Origin: Agreia sp. Leaf210
GTDB taxonomy: Bacteria; Actinomycetota; Actinomycetes; Actinomycetales; Microbacteriaceae
Assembly (NCBI RefSeq): GCF_001421485.1
Contig: NZ_LMKK01000002.1
Span: forward strand, 403,355 to 467,354
Direction of reading: 5' to 3'
Length of the DNA stretch: 64,000 nt
The notes under the pieces were generated by a model. That model was not told where the DNA came from, searched no databases, and saw nothing but the letters and a program-made list of their open reading frames with translations. Shown here piece by piece: positions 9,363-18,675 of the stretch (position 1 is the first letter of the stretch; the number at the start of each line of letters is the position of its first letter). A program made the position numbers and the translations under genes.

Positions 9363-9376
9363 AGGGCTCCTTCACA

Positions 9377-10402
9377 TTAGATGTCTGACGCAGCCTGGAA
9401 CACGAGTTTCCCGGCGACCCTGACAACTCTAATGCCGGGCAGGTCGACACCCTTCTGCCCGTGCCACTCGGTCACGAGAGCGGCGGCGGCAAGGGTCTGC
9501 GCTCGACTGAGGCTGACGCCGAACTCGCTCGACACGACGTGCCGGATGATGCGGTTGCGCAGAGCCGCGGGATTCGCCGTCAGGGCTCCGATCGAGATCG
9601 CGATCCCCGCCTCGGCGTGCTCGACGATCTCCTCGATCGTCTCCTCGGCCATATGATCGAGCGCGTCCCCGTCTTCGCGCAGCTGGTCCGCCGTGCGGGC
9701 CAGGGCCTCGGCCATGCCCGGACCGATCTCGCGCTCGAGCGTGGGCAGCACACTCTGCCGCACCCGGACACGCGAGAACGCGGTGTCGACATTGTGCGGG
9801 TCGAGCCACGGTTCGAGACCCGCGTCGGCGCAGGCCGCGAGGGTGCTCGAACGCCGGATGCCGAGAAGGGGTCGCACGAAGGCCCCCGAGACGGGCGCCA
9901 TGCCGTGCAGGCTGGATGCGCCGGCACCGCGGGCCAGGCCGAGCAGCACGGTCTCGGCCTGGTCGTCGAGAGTGTGGCCGAGCAGAACCGCGACCGACGA
10001 CGTCTCGCAGCGCACCGCATCCAGGGCCGTGTACCGTGCCGCGCGCGCGGCGGCCTCGGGGCCGCCGGAGCCCGGCTCGACATCCACCTGCACGAGCCGC
10101 ACCAGCACCGGCTCGAGACCCAGTGCGAGCGCCTGCTCGGCCGCCTTCGCCGCCACCGTGGCCGACTCACGTTGCAGCCCGTGATCGACGATCACCGCGC
10201 CAGCCCGCATTCCCCGCCGGGGAGCCTCGAAGGCGGCCGCCGCGGCCAGGGCCAGGGAATCCGGGCCGCCGCTGAGAGCCACCAGCACCAGGGCGTCGTC
10301 GGACGCGGGGAACGCCTCGAGCGATTCGCGCACGGCCCTGCGCACATCGGCGATCGCCGGTGTCAGACGGGGGCGACGTTCGGATGGAGTCTCGGGGGGC
10401 AT
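9377..10402 (-). CDS. tilS: tRNA(Ile)-lysidine synthetase
   Basis: Converts C34 of the CAU-anticodon tRNA-Ile to lysidine so that it reads AUA. The 341 residues contain the PP-loop [12 protein letters not shown] (about 42-53), VIVDHGLQ, a [22 protein letters not shown] segment and a C-terminal TilS substrate-binding region. The length matches the shorter actinobacterial TilS, which lacks the extended C-terminal domain of E. coli. ATG at 10402; transcribed divergently from ppa, with 47 nt between the two start codons. Confidence 0.94.
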   Translation of the reverse strand: MPPETPSERRPRLTPAIADVRRAVRESLEAFPASDDALVLVALSGGPDSLALAAAAAFEAPRRGMRAGAVIVDHGLQRESATVAAKAAEQALALGLEPVLVRLVQVDVEPGSGGPEAAARAARYTALDAVRCETSSVAVLLGHTLDDQAETVLLGLARGAGASSLHGMAPVSGAFVRPLLGIRRSSTLAACADAGLEPWLDPHNVDTAFSRVRVRQSVLPTLEREIGPGMAEALARTADQLREDGDALDHMAEETIEEIVEHAEAGIAISIGALTANPAALRNRIIRHVVSSEFGVSLSRAQTLAAAALVTEWHGQKGVDLPGIRVVRVAGKLVFQAASDI

Positions 10403-10449
10403 CCAGTAACGTTATTGCAGTTCACGACCCACGAAGGAGAACCGCCGGC

Positions 10450-10941
10450 ATGGCTGCTTACGACGCGATCATCGAGATTCCCAAGGGAAGCCACAACAAG
10501 TACGAAGTCGACCACGAGACCGGACGGGTCTTCCTCGACCGCGTGCTGTTCACCTCGTTCGTCTACCCCACCGACTACGGCTTCTTCGAGAACACCCTCG
10601 GCCTCGACGGTGACCCCGTCGACGTGCTGGTGCTTCTCGAATACCCGCTCTTCCCGGGCGTCGGCGTCTCGGTTCGCCCCGTCGCCGTGTTCAACATGAC
10701 CGACGACGGCGGATCCGACGCCAAGGTCATCGCGGTTCCTGCGAAGGACCCGCGCTGGGCGCACATCCAGGACATCGACGACATCCCCGAGTCGACCCGC
10801 AAGGAGATCGAGCACTTCTTCGAGCACTACAAGGACCTCGAGCCCGGCAAGTGGGTCAAGACCGAGGGCTGGCAGAACGCCGCCGCGGCCGAGCAGATCG
10901 TGCTCGACGGCATCGAGAAGCTCAAGGTCGAGGGCCACTAG
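10450..10941 (+). CDS. ppa: Inorganic pyrophosphatase (family I)
   Basis: Hydrolyses the pyrophosphate released by biosynthetic reactions; soluble, Mg-dependent. The 163-residue protein contains [38 protein letters not shown] (the metal-binding Asp cluster) and [23 protein letters not shown] at 10450 follows GAAGGAG with good spacing; an in-frame upstream ATG at 10360 lies inside tilS and is rejected. A long inverted repeat directly downstream should end transcription. Confidence 0.97.
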   Translation: MAAYDAIIEIPKGSHNKYEVDHETGRVFLDRVLFTSFVYPTDYGFFENTLGLDGDPVDVLVLLEYPLFPGVGVSVRPVAVFNMTDDGGSDAKVIAVPAKDPRWAHIQDIDDIPESTRKEIEHFFEHYKDLEPGKWVKTEGWQNAAAAEQIVLDGIEKLKVEGH

Positions 10942-10948
10942 CCCTTCG

Positions 10949-11020
10949 ACGACACAGGCCCCTCGGCGGGCTCAGGGAACGGTCTTCCGTTCCTCGAGCG
11001 TGTCGAGGGGCCTGTGTCGT
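10949..11020. terminator. Long inverted repeat between convergent ppa and M23 peptidase genes
   Basis: Perfect 17-bp arms (ACGACACAGGCCCCTCG at 10949-10965 and its complement at 11004-11020) enclose a second hairpin, GGAACGG/CCGTTCC (10976-10982 and 10987-10993, loop TCTT). No U-tract follows on either strand, but the position between two converging stops fits a bidirectional terminator. Parts resemble a dispersed palindromic repeat (CCCTTCGAC and GGCTCAGGGAACG); see the recQ repeat. Confidence 0.75.
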
Positions 11021-11028
11021 TGGTGGGA

Positions 11029-12360
11029 CTAGCCGAAGTAGACGCCGCGGTCGGCCATCCATGGGCGGGGGTCGGTCGCGCCGCCGCCGATGCGCACCTC
11101 GAAGTGAACGTGGCAGCCGGTGGAGTTGCCCGTCGTGCCGGCGAAGGCGATGATCTCACCCGCGGCCACGTACTGGCCAGAGCCCACGTTGAGGCTGGTG
11201 TTGTGGCCGTAGCCCGTGCTCACACCGCCGCCGTGACTGATCTCGACGAAGTTGCCGTACCCACCGTTGTAGCCGGCATAGCTGACTTCACCCGCCGCAG
11301 CCGCATAGACGGGGGCACCGCAGGTGCCGCTGTTGTAGTTGAGGTCGAGGCCCGAGTGCATCGTGTAGTTGCCGCTCACCGGGTTGACGCGCATGCCGTA
11401 TTCGTCGGTGGAGTAGGAGCCGGGGAACGGGCTCGCCCAGCCGCTCGAGACGGGGCCGGGACCGCTGCTGCTGCCACCACCGCCGCCGCCTCCTCCGCCG
11501 CCGCCAGAAGCTGCTGCCGCTGCCGCAGCCGCAGCTGCCGCCGCGCGCTCGGCCTCCTTGCGGGCCTCCTCGGCGAGGAGTCGAGCTTCGACTCCCGCGT
11601 TGTAGTCGGCTTCTGTCGCCTGCCGGTTCTGCGTGAGGACCGCGAGCTGGGTCTCGAGCTGCACCTCGTAGGTCTGCTGGGCGGCGAGCGACTCCTCGAG
11701 GGTCTTCTGTGCGGCGATCGCCTCATTGCGAGCGGCCTCGGCCTCGTCGGCCAATGACTTCAGCGCGTCGCGGGCCACGACGGCCTGGTCGGTCAGCGAC
11801 TGGGCGGTGTTCTTGTCTTGCTCGGCGGTGGCGTAGAGCTTCGATGCCGATCCCGTGAGCTGGCTCATGGCGCCCAGCTGGTAGAGCAGACCGTCGGCCT
11901 CGCTCGATTCGCTGGTGAAGAGGTTGACCGACAGCCCGTTGCCGCCCGACTTGGCCATCAGCGCGGCGAGCTGGCCTGCCTGTTTGATCGATGCATCCGC
12001 CGTCGCCTTGGCCGTGGCGGCCTGGGAGTCGAGCTCGTCGGCCTTGAACGCGGCCGTGTCGTACTTGGTCTGAGCCTGCTGGTATTCGGTTCCGCGCTGG
12101 ATCGAGAGCGATTCGGCCGCCGCGGTCGCATCTCGAAGCGACGCGATGAGGTCTTGGATCTTCTGGATCTCGCTCTGCTTCGTCGATTCATTGGCCTGCG
12201 CGGCCTGTACGTCTTCCCACGTGGGGTACTCGTCGGCATAGGCCGGAGCGGCGAGCACAGAGCCCGTGGCGACGAGCGTAAGCGTGACGGCGACCGAGCC
12301 GAGGAGGTGGCGGAGTCCCCAGGGGCCGCGGTGTCGACGTCGACTGGTCGTGGCTTTCAC
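11029..12360 (-). CDS. Secreted M23 family peptidoglycan endopeptidase with coiled-coil region
   Basis: Predicted exported cell-wall hydrolase of 443 residues. A Sec-type signal (LLGSVAVTLTLVATGSVLAAPAYADE) is followed by a long Ala/Gln/Glu-rich coiled coil (about residues 45-275), an Ala run and a Gly/Ser linker, then an M23 LytM domain. The domain has HSGLDLNYNSGTCGAPVYA (first zinc His and Asp), GYGHNTSL and GCHVHFEVR (the HxH motif), so the active site is complete. The GTG start at 12360 has GGGGGAA upstream and gives a clean signal peptide; starts further upstream are rejected. RipA-like domain layout suggests a role in cell division or wall turnover. An MtrA-type direct repeat lies 44-58 bp upstream. 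Confidence 0.92.
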   Translation of the reverse strand: MKATTSRRRHRGPWGLRHLLGSVAVTLTLVATGSVLAAPAYADEYPTWEDVQAAQANESTKQSEIQKIQDLIASLRDATAAAESLSIQRGTEYQQAQTKYDTAAFKADELDSQAATAKATADASIKQAGQLAALMAKSGGNGLSVNLFTSESSEADGLLYQLGAMSQLTGSASKLYATAEQDKNTAQSLTDQAVVARDALKSLADEAEAARNEAIAAQKTLEESLAAQQTYEVQLETQLAVLTQNRQATEADYNAGVEARLLAEEARKEAERAAAAAAAAAAAASGGGGGGGGGGGSSSGPGPVSSGWASPFPGSYSTDEYGMRVNPVSGNYTMHSGLDLNYNSGTCGAPVYAAAAGEVSYAGYNGGYGNFVEISHGGGVSTGYGHNTSLNVGSGQYVAAGEIIAFAGTTGNSTGCHVHFEVRIGGGATDPRPWMADRGVYFG

Positions 12361-12403
12361 AATTCCCCCGGGCGGTGATGACGAGCAAGCTTTTGTCACT
12401 CGA

Positions 12404-12418
12404 GTAACAGTAGTAACA
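12404..12418. promoter_or_regulatory. Candidate MtrA-binding direct repeat upstream of the M23 peptidase
   Basis: GTAACA-GTA-GTAACA: two identical hexamers spaced by three bases. This is the architecture reported for the MtrA response regulator (GTCACA-N3-GTCACA in mycobacteria, GTAAC-type repeats in other actinobacteria). MtrA controls peptidoglycan hydrolase genes in several actinobacteria, which fits the gene behind it. GTCACTC copies flank it on both sides (12395 and 12422). Binding is inferred from pattern only. Confidence 0.5.
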
Positions 12419-12581
12419 GGCGTCACTCTACCAACAGAGCATTCGGCCTCCCTCAGATCATCGCCTGTCGGCGACAGGATTCCCGGTTCATTCGGCGTCG
12501 AGTCGCGTCTCGAACGCCATTCGCGGAGCCGAATTGGCGAGAGCGAGAAGTGTGTGGCATACTCGTTGAGTTGTCACCAAC

Positions 12582-12654
12582 GGCCCTATCGTTTAGAGGC
12601 CTAGGACACCGCCCTTTCACGGCGGCAGCACGGGTTCGAATCCCGTTGGGGTCA
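12582..12654 (+). tRNA. tRNA-Glu (anticodon TTC)
   Basis: A full 73-nt cloverleaf: acceptor GGCCCTA pairs with TGGGGTC, the anticodon stem CCGCC/GGCGG frames the loop CTTTCAC with anticodon TTC, and the T arm reads CGGGTTCGAATCCCG. CCA is not encoded. Confidence 0.95.
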
Positions 12655-12756
12655 CATTGGTAACAGCACGAAGTACGTTTGATTCACTAGATCGGCCAGC
12701 ACGAAGAACGCAGCACAACCACGACAACTTAACACGCAGTTCAGATTCACCAGTAT

Positions 12757-12833
12757 GGCCCTGTAGCGCAGTTGGTTAGCGCGCCGCCCTGTCACGGCGG
12801 AGGTCGCGGGTTCAAGTCCCGTCAGGGTCGCCA
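12757..12833 (+). tRNA. tRNA-Asp (anticodon GTC)
   Basis: Cloverleaf beginning GGCCCTGTAGCGCAG, anticodon stem CCGCC/GGCGG around CTGTCAC (anticodon GTC), T arm GCGGGTTCAAGTCCCGT, and an encoded CCA at 12831-12833. A Rho-independent terminator follows within 10 nt. Confidence 0.95.
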
Positions 12834-12840
12834 AGGCGAC

Positions 12841-12867
12841 AAGCCCAACCGAGAGGAAGGGCTTTTT
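12841..12867 (+). terminator. Rho-independent terminator after tRNA-Asp
   Basis: Stem AAGCCC (12841-12846) with GGGCTT (12859-12864) followed by a T run. Confidence 0.8.
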
Positions 12868-12891
12868 GTCTGTGAGCGACTTCGGTCACTC

Positions 12892-12964
12892 GCCTCTGTA
12901 GCTCAGTTGGTAGAGCGTTCGACTGAAAATCGAAAGGTCACCGGATCGACGCCGGTCGGAGGCA
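12892..12964 (+). tRNA. tRNA-Phe (anticodon GAA)
   Basis: Acceptor GCCTCTG pairs with CGGAGGC; the anticodon stem TTCGA/TCGAA carries the loop CTGAAAA with anticodon GAA. The T loop reads ATCGACG, so position 54 is A instead of the near-universal T. CCA is not encoded. A strong terminator follows. Confidence 0.93.
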
Positions 12965-12966
12965 CT

Positions 12967-13005
12967 GTCCCATCCCGCGGCTTCTACGCGAGGTGGGACT
13001 TTTTT
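12967..13005 (+). terminator. Rho-independent terminator after tRNA-Phe
   Basis: Imperfect hairpin GTCCCATCCCGCG / CGCGAGGTGGGAC with a run of six T. Confidence 0.85.
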
Positions 13006-13035
13006 GTGCCCCGACCAGCGTCTGAATCCCGTCGG

Positions 13036-13239
13036 CTAGTCTCCGTACGCGGTGCGATCGTCGAGTTGTCCGTCCTCATCGCGAACGGCGTGCTCCCGTC
13101 GCTGGCGACGAGCCTGCTCACGTCCTTCACCGATCGCGTCAGCCTTCGATCGATACGGGCCGGTAGCTCCCTTCTCACCGTCGACCCGGTTGTACCAGGC
13201 ACCACCCTCGTGGAATGTCTCGACGTCTCCTGTGGGCAT
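13036..13239 (-). CDS. DUF2188 domain small protein
   Basis: A 67-residue soluble protein. The segment VETFHEGGAWYNRVDGEKG followed by RSKADAIGEGREQARR matches the DUF2188 pattern, in which a tryptophan/asparagine strand is followed by an Ala-rich helix. Function unknown. Two adjacent ATG codons are possible; the second (13239) has AAGGAGG at a workable distance, while the first (13242) sits directly against it. Confidence 0.8.
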   Translation of the reverse strand: MPTGDVETFHEGGAWYNRVDGEKGATGPYRSKADAIGEGREQARRQRREHAVRDEDGQLDDRTAYGD

Positions 13240-13370
13240 CATTCCTCCTTCGTTTGATCCCTACCTTCGTCTGTCTTGGCCCGAGCGCGCTAGTACGTAT
13301 GACGAGCGGTGCGCGAAGCACGTCACGCGTGCCGATCGACCACACCAGGCCTTCTGTCTAGTCTGATGAC

Positions 13371-14057
13371 ATGGGCACACTGATTCTCGTGCGGCACGGC
13401 CGCACCCAGGCGAACGTGGACGGCATCCTCGCGGGGCGCACGGCCGGAGTCGATCTCGACGATCGCGGGCGCGAGCAAGCCGCCGCGACGGCCGAACGGT
13501 TGAGGTCGGTGCCCCTCGTCGGCGTGGTCTCGAGCCCTCTTGAACGCTGTCGCCAGACATCCGCTCTGATTCTCGACCGTCAGGAGGGCTCCACCGAGTT
13601 CCTCGTCGACGATGACATCACCGAATGCGACTACGGCGACTGGCAGGGCGGGACCCTGAAGGAGCTCAGCACCGAGAAGCTCTGGAAGGTGGTGCAGTCG
13701 AGCCCCTCGGCAGCCGTCTTCCCCGGCGGCGAGTCTCTCGCAGCGATGCAGGCCCGAGCGGTGGCCGCCGTGAGGCGCATGGACGCGCACTTCGAAGAGC
13801 AGCACGGCCCCGGCGCGGTCTGGGCCGCGGTGAGCCACGGCGACATCATCAAGTCGATACTCGCCGACGCCTACGGCATGCACCTCGACCTCTTCCAGCG
13901 CATCAGCGTCGGCCCCGCATCCGTCTCGATCATCCGCTACGGCGCCGGCGCGCCGAGCGTGCACGCCACGAACACCGAATCGGGTGATCTCTCCTGGCTC
14001 CGCACGGCGCCGCCGGCGGTGGACGCTCCCGTCGGCGGAGGCGCTGGCCCGGCCTGA
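13371..14057 (+). CDS. Histidine phosphatase superfamily protein, MSMEG_4193-type probable phosphomutase
   Basis: A 228-residue member of the phosphoglycerate-mutase-like superfamily with the catalytic LVRHGRTQAN at the N-terminus, SSPLERCRQT, and AAVSHGDIIKSILAD carrying the second His. It belongs to a three-gene set conserved across Actinobacteria (MSMEG_4193 family, DUF3090, SCO1664 family); the next two genes are the other members, in the usual order and strand. The true substrate is unknown. The last 25 residues are Pro/Gly-rich and probably unstructured. Confidence 0.9.
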   Translation: MGTLILVRHGRTQANVDGILAGRTAGVDLDDRGREQAAATAERLRSVPLVGVVSSPLERCRQTSALILDRQEGSTEFLVDDDITECDYGDWQGGTLKELSTEKLWKVVQSSPSAAVFPGGESLAAMQARAVAAVRRMDAHFEEQHGPGAVWAAVSHGDIIKSILADAYGMHLDLFQRISVGPASVSIIRYGAGAPSVHATNTESGDLSWLRTAPPAVDAPVGGGAGPA

Positions 14058-14085
14058 TCCCGTTCAGCGCTCGTAGACTAGAAGC

Positions 14086-14649
14086 ATGGCTCCCCTCGTC
14101 CACGCCTTCGATTGGCCCGACCGGGTGGTGGTCGGCGCGATCGGCCAGCCCGGTTCCCGTTCCTTCTACCTTCAGGCCCGCACGGGCAAGCGCGTCGTCA
14201 GCGTCGGCCTCGAGAAACAGCAGTCCGCCGCCCTCGCCGAGAAGATCGAGGAGGTCCTTGACGAGCTCATGAGCCAGGAGGGCAATCCGTCGAGCGTTCC
14301 GGCGACGACTCCGGTCGAGCTGGTCGACAACGACCCGCTCGATCCCGTCGAAGAGGAATTCCGCATCGGCACTCTCAGCCTCGGCTGGGATCCCTCGACC
14401 GCCCAGGTGGTCATCCAGGCGTTCCCGATCATCGAGATCGAGATCGACGAAGATCAAGATGAACTCGAGCTCGATCTCGCCGATGTGGAACCCGACGAGA
14501 TGCTCCTCGTGCGCATCCCCGTAGGCTCCGCCAGGGCGTTCGCCAAGCGCACGCTCGAGGTCGTGGGCGCGGGCCGGCCGCTCTGCCCGCTGTGCGGCAT
14601 GCCGATGGATGCCGATGGGCACGTCTGCGACCCGTCGCCGGACTTGTAG
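14086..14649 (+). CDS. DUF3090 family protein
   Basis: A 187-residue protein with the DUF3090 signatures: FDWPDRVVVGAIGQPGSRSF near the start, VSVGLEKQQS, an acidic centre, and a C-terminal PLCPLCGMPMDADGHVC that forms a Cys/His cluster likely to bind zinc. It is the middle gene of the MSMEG_4193/DUF3090/SCO1664 trio. Its stop is directly followed by the ATG of the next gene, with no gap. Biochemical role unknown. Confidence 0.93.
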   Translation: MAPLVHAFDWPDRVVVGAIGQPGSRSFYLQARTGKRVVSVGLEKQQSAALAEKIEEVLDELMSQEGNPSSVPATTPVELVDNDPLDPVEEEFRIGTLSLGWDPSTAQVVIQAFPIIEIEIDEDQDELELDLADVEPDEMLLVRIPVGSARAFAKRTLEVVGAGRPLCPLCGMPMDADGHVCDPSPDL

Positions 14650-15432
14650 ATGGCGATCGACGCGAATGGCCCCGTCGACGCGTTCGACGCCGAGCTCATC
14701 ATCACGGGGCGCATCACGACCGCGTCGAATGCGACCTTCCTCGCGCAGATCGGAGGCACCGCTGTCGTCTACAAGCCGGTCGCGGGCGAGAATCCCCTGT
14801 GGGATTTTCCTGACGGCACGCTGGCTCAGCGCGAGGCGGCGGCATACCTCGTGTCCGAAGCCTTCGGGTGGAACGTCGTTCCCCGCACGTGGCTGAGAAG
14901 CGGCCCGATGGGAGTGGGCATGGTGCAGTTGTGGCAGGACATCGACCCCGAACAGGATGCCGTCGACCTGGTCACCGCAGACCGGTTACCCGAATCCGGA
15001 TGGCGTCGCGTGCTCGACGGCACCGACGAGGAGGACCGCGAGGTCACCCTCATCCACGAGGACACCGACGCGCTCCGGCGCATGGCGATCTTCGATGTCG
15101 TGGCGAACAACGCCGATCGAAAAGGTGGCCACATCCTCGCTATGCCCGACGGGCACAGGCACGGGGTCGACCACGGCCTGACATTCCATGCGGAGCACAA
15201 ACTGCGCACCGTGCTCTGGGGTTTCACGGGAGACGAGCTGCGCCCCGACGAGATCGCCGCCGTCGATCGCGTGCGCACATCGCTCTACGCCGAGCTGGGC
15301 GATACCCTGTCCGAGCTCATCACATCAGACGAACTCGACGCTCTGGACGCCCGGTGCGATCGGCTGCTGCGCACGACGAGATTTCCGGCACCGCGGGGTC
15401 ATATGCCCGCGGTGCCGTGGCCGCTCTTCTGA
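14650..15432 (+). CDS. SCO1664 family protein (phosphatidylinositol kinase-like fold)
   Basis: A 260-residue protein of the kinase-like SCO1664 family. Visible elements are VVYKPVAGENPLWDFP (ATP-binding Lys region), REAAAYLVSEAFGWNVVP, FDVVANNADRKGGHIL (catalytic loop with Asp/Asn) and HGVDHGLTFH (metal-binding Asp), consistent with an HipA/PI3K-type phosphotransferase. It is probably co-translated with DUF3090. The trio is thought to phosphorylate and isomerise an unidentified small molecule, inferred only from the pairing of a kinase and a mutase. Confidence 0.9.
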   Translation: MAIDANGPVDAFDAELIITGRITTASNATFLAQIGGTAVVYKPVAGENPLWDFPDGTLAQREAAAYLVSEAFGWNVVPRTWLRSGPMGVGMVQLWQDIDPEQDAVDLVTADRLPESGWRRVLDGTDEEDREVTLIHEDTDALRRMAIFDVVANNADRKGGHILAMPDGHRHGVDHGLTFHAEHKLRTVLWGFTGDELRPDEIAAVDRVRTSLYAELGDTLSELITSDELDALDARCDRLLRTTRFPAPRGHMPAVPWPLF

Positions 15433-15433
15433 C

Positions 15434-15682
15434 TTACTCTTCGGACTTCAACGCGAGACCGATCGCGAAGAACGTGGGTGCCCAGTGGCCGATGAAGATG
15501 CCCCAGCGGTCGGACTGGGCCTTGTCGTCTGACTTCTTGGCGCGAGATCCCAGCCATGCGAAGAGGGCGAGAACGATGGAAGCGAAGCCCGCCAGATAGG
15601 CGTACTCGCTGCGCAGACCCAGGTCATGCGCCGTGCGGATGGGGTTGAATGCGGCCTGCTCGATATCTTTCTTCTTCGCCAT
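15434..15682 (-). CDS. Small conserved membrane protein
   Basis: An 82-residue protein with two hydrophobic stretches (EYAYLAGFASIVLALFAWLG and a C-terminal IGHWAPTFFAIGLAL) joined by a Lys/Ser/Asp-rich loop. The N-terminus MAKKKD is basic. I recognise no family. It converges on the SCO1664-type gene with one base between the stops. Confidence 0.7.
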   Translation of the reverse strand: MAKKKDIEQAAFNPIRTAHDLGLRSEYAYLAGFASIVLALFAWLGSRAKKSDDKAQSDRWGIFIGHWAPTFFAIGLALKSEE

Positions 15683-15738
15683 GGTGGCGTCCTTCCGTCA
15701 GAAGCCCGTTTGGGGCTGAGGCCACTGTGGCACGCGAA

Positions 15739-15775
15739 AACGCCCAGCCCCATGGGATTGCGCGGGCTGGGCGTT
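15739..15775 (-). terminator. Terminator of the ClpC-type gene
   Basis: AACGCCCAGCCC (15739-15750) and GGGCTGGGCGTT (15764-15775) form a 12-bp stem; on the minus strand it is followed by a short T-rich stretch. Confidence 0.75.
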
Positions 15776-15808
15776 CTCGTAGTATCTTCGGCCGAACCGG
15801 CCTGCGTG

Positions 15809-18373
<2,565 letters not shown>

Positions 18374-18390
18374 AGTAACCTCCTGTGAAA

Positions 18391-18411
18391 CTTGAGTGCC
18401 TTCGACTCAAC
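18391..18411. promoter_or_regulatory. HAIR element (HspR operator) upstream of the Clp gene
   Basis: CTTGAGT-N7-ACTCAAC matches the HspR-associated inverted repeat CTTGAGT-N7-ACTCAAG at 13 of 14 defined positions. It lies 18-38 bp upstream of the Clp start codon, where repressor binding would block transcription. Confidence 0.85.
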
Positions 18412-18492
18412 TCAACAATGCAGAGCGGTATCTATTCCCGGCCGTACGCGAATGCGCTCGACGGCGATCTCATCGGCGGTTAGCGTGGACGA

Positions 18493-18660
18493 ATGCGACG
18501 AACTGCGGACGAGGTGGGTGTAGTCGACAGACGAACACCCTCTCCGGGGTCACCCCCGGGGCACGACTCTCAGCCTGAACGCACAACCGCAGGCACCGCA
18601 CCGCGCTTCGCGCGGCCGGGTGCCCGCACCGATCGATTGGTCGCCCGCGGTTCGTCGCAT
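18493..18660 (+). ncRNA. Candidate retron msr-msd RNA
   Basis: A 168-nt segment bounded by inverted repeats ATGCGACGAACTGCGG (18493-18508) and CCGCGGTTCGTCGCAT (18645-18660). All 16 positions pair, one as G-U. This is the place and form of the a1/a2 stem of retron RNAs. Inside are three hairpins in order: GGGTGT/ACACCC (18516-18521, 18535-18540), CCGGGG/CCCCGG (18544-18549, 18554-18559) and GGCACC/GGTGCC (18592-18597, 18619-18624) with an inner CCGCGC-TTC-GCGCGG. The first two would belong to msr and the third, long one to msd. The reverse transcriptase starts 15 nt after a2 on the same strand. The branching guanosine and exact cDNA ends cannot be fixed by eye. Confidence 0.75.
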
Positions 18661-18675
18661 ACTCACCGGAGTCGT

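Noticed and set aside
12361..12581. c-di-AMP (ydaO) riboswitch before the M23 peptidase
   Set aside because: Such riboswitches precede many actinobacterial wall-hydrolase genes, but the leader is too short and lacks the conserved cores; only the MtrA-like repeat is seen.
12652..12834. A 60-residue minus-strand ORF overlapping the tRNA-Glu and tRNA-Asp genes
   Set aside because: It is antisense to tRNA-Asp; its GLEPATSAVTGRRANQLRYRA-like sequence is a familiar spurious translation of tRNA genes.
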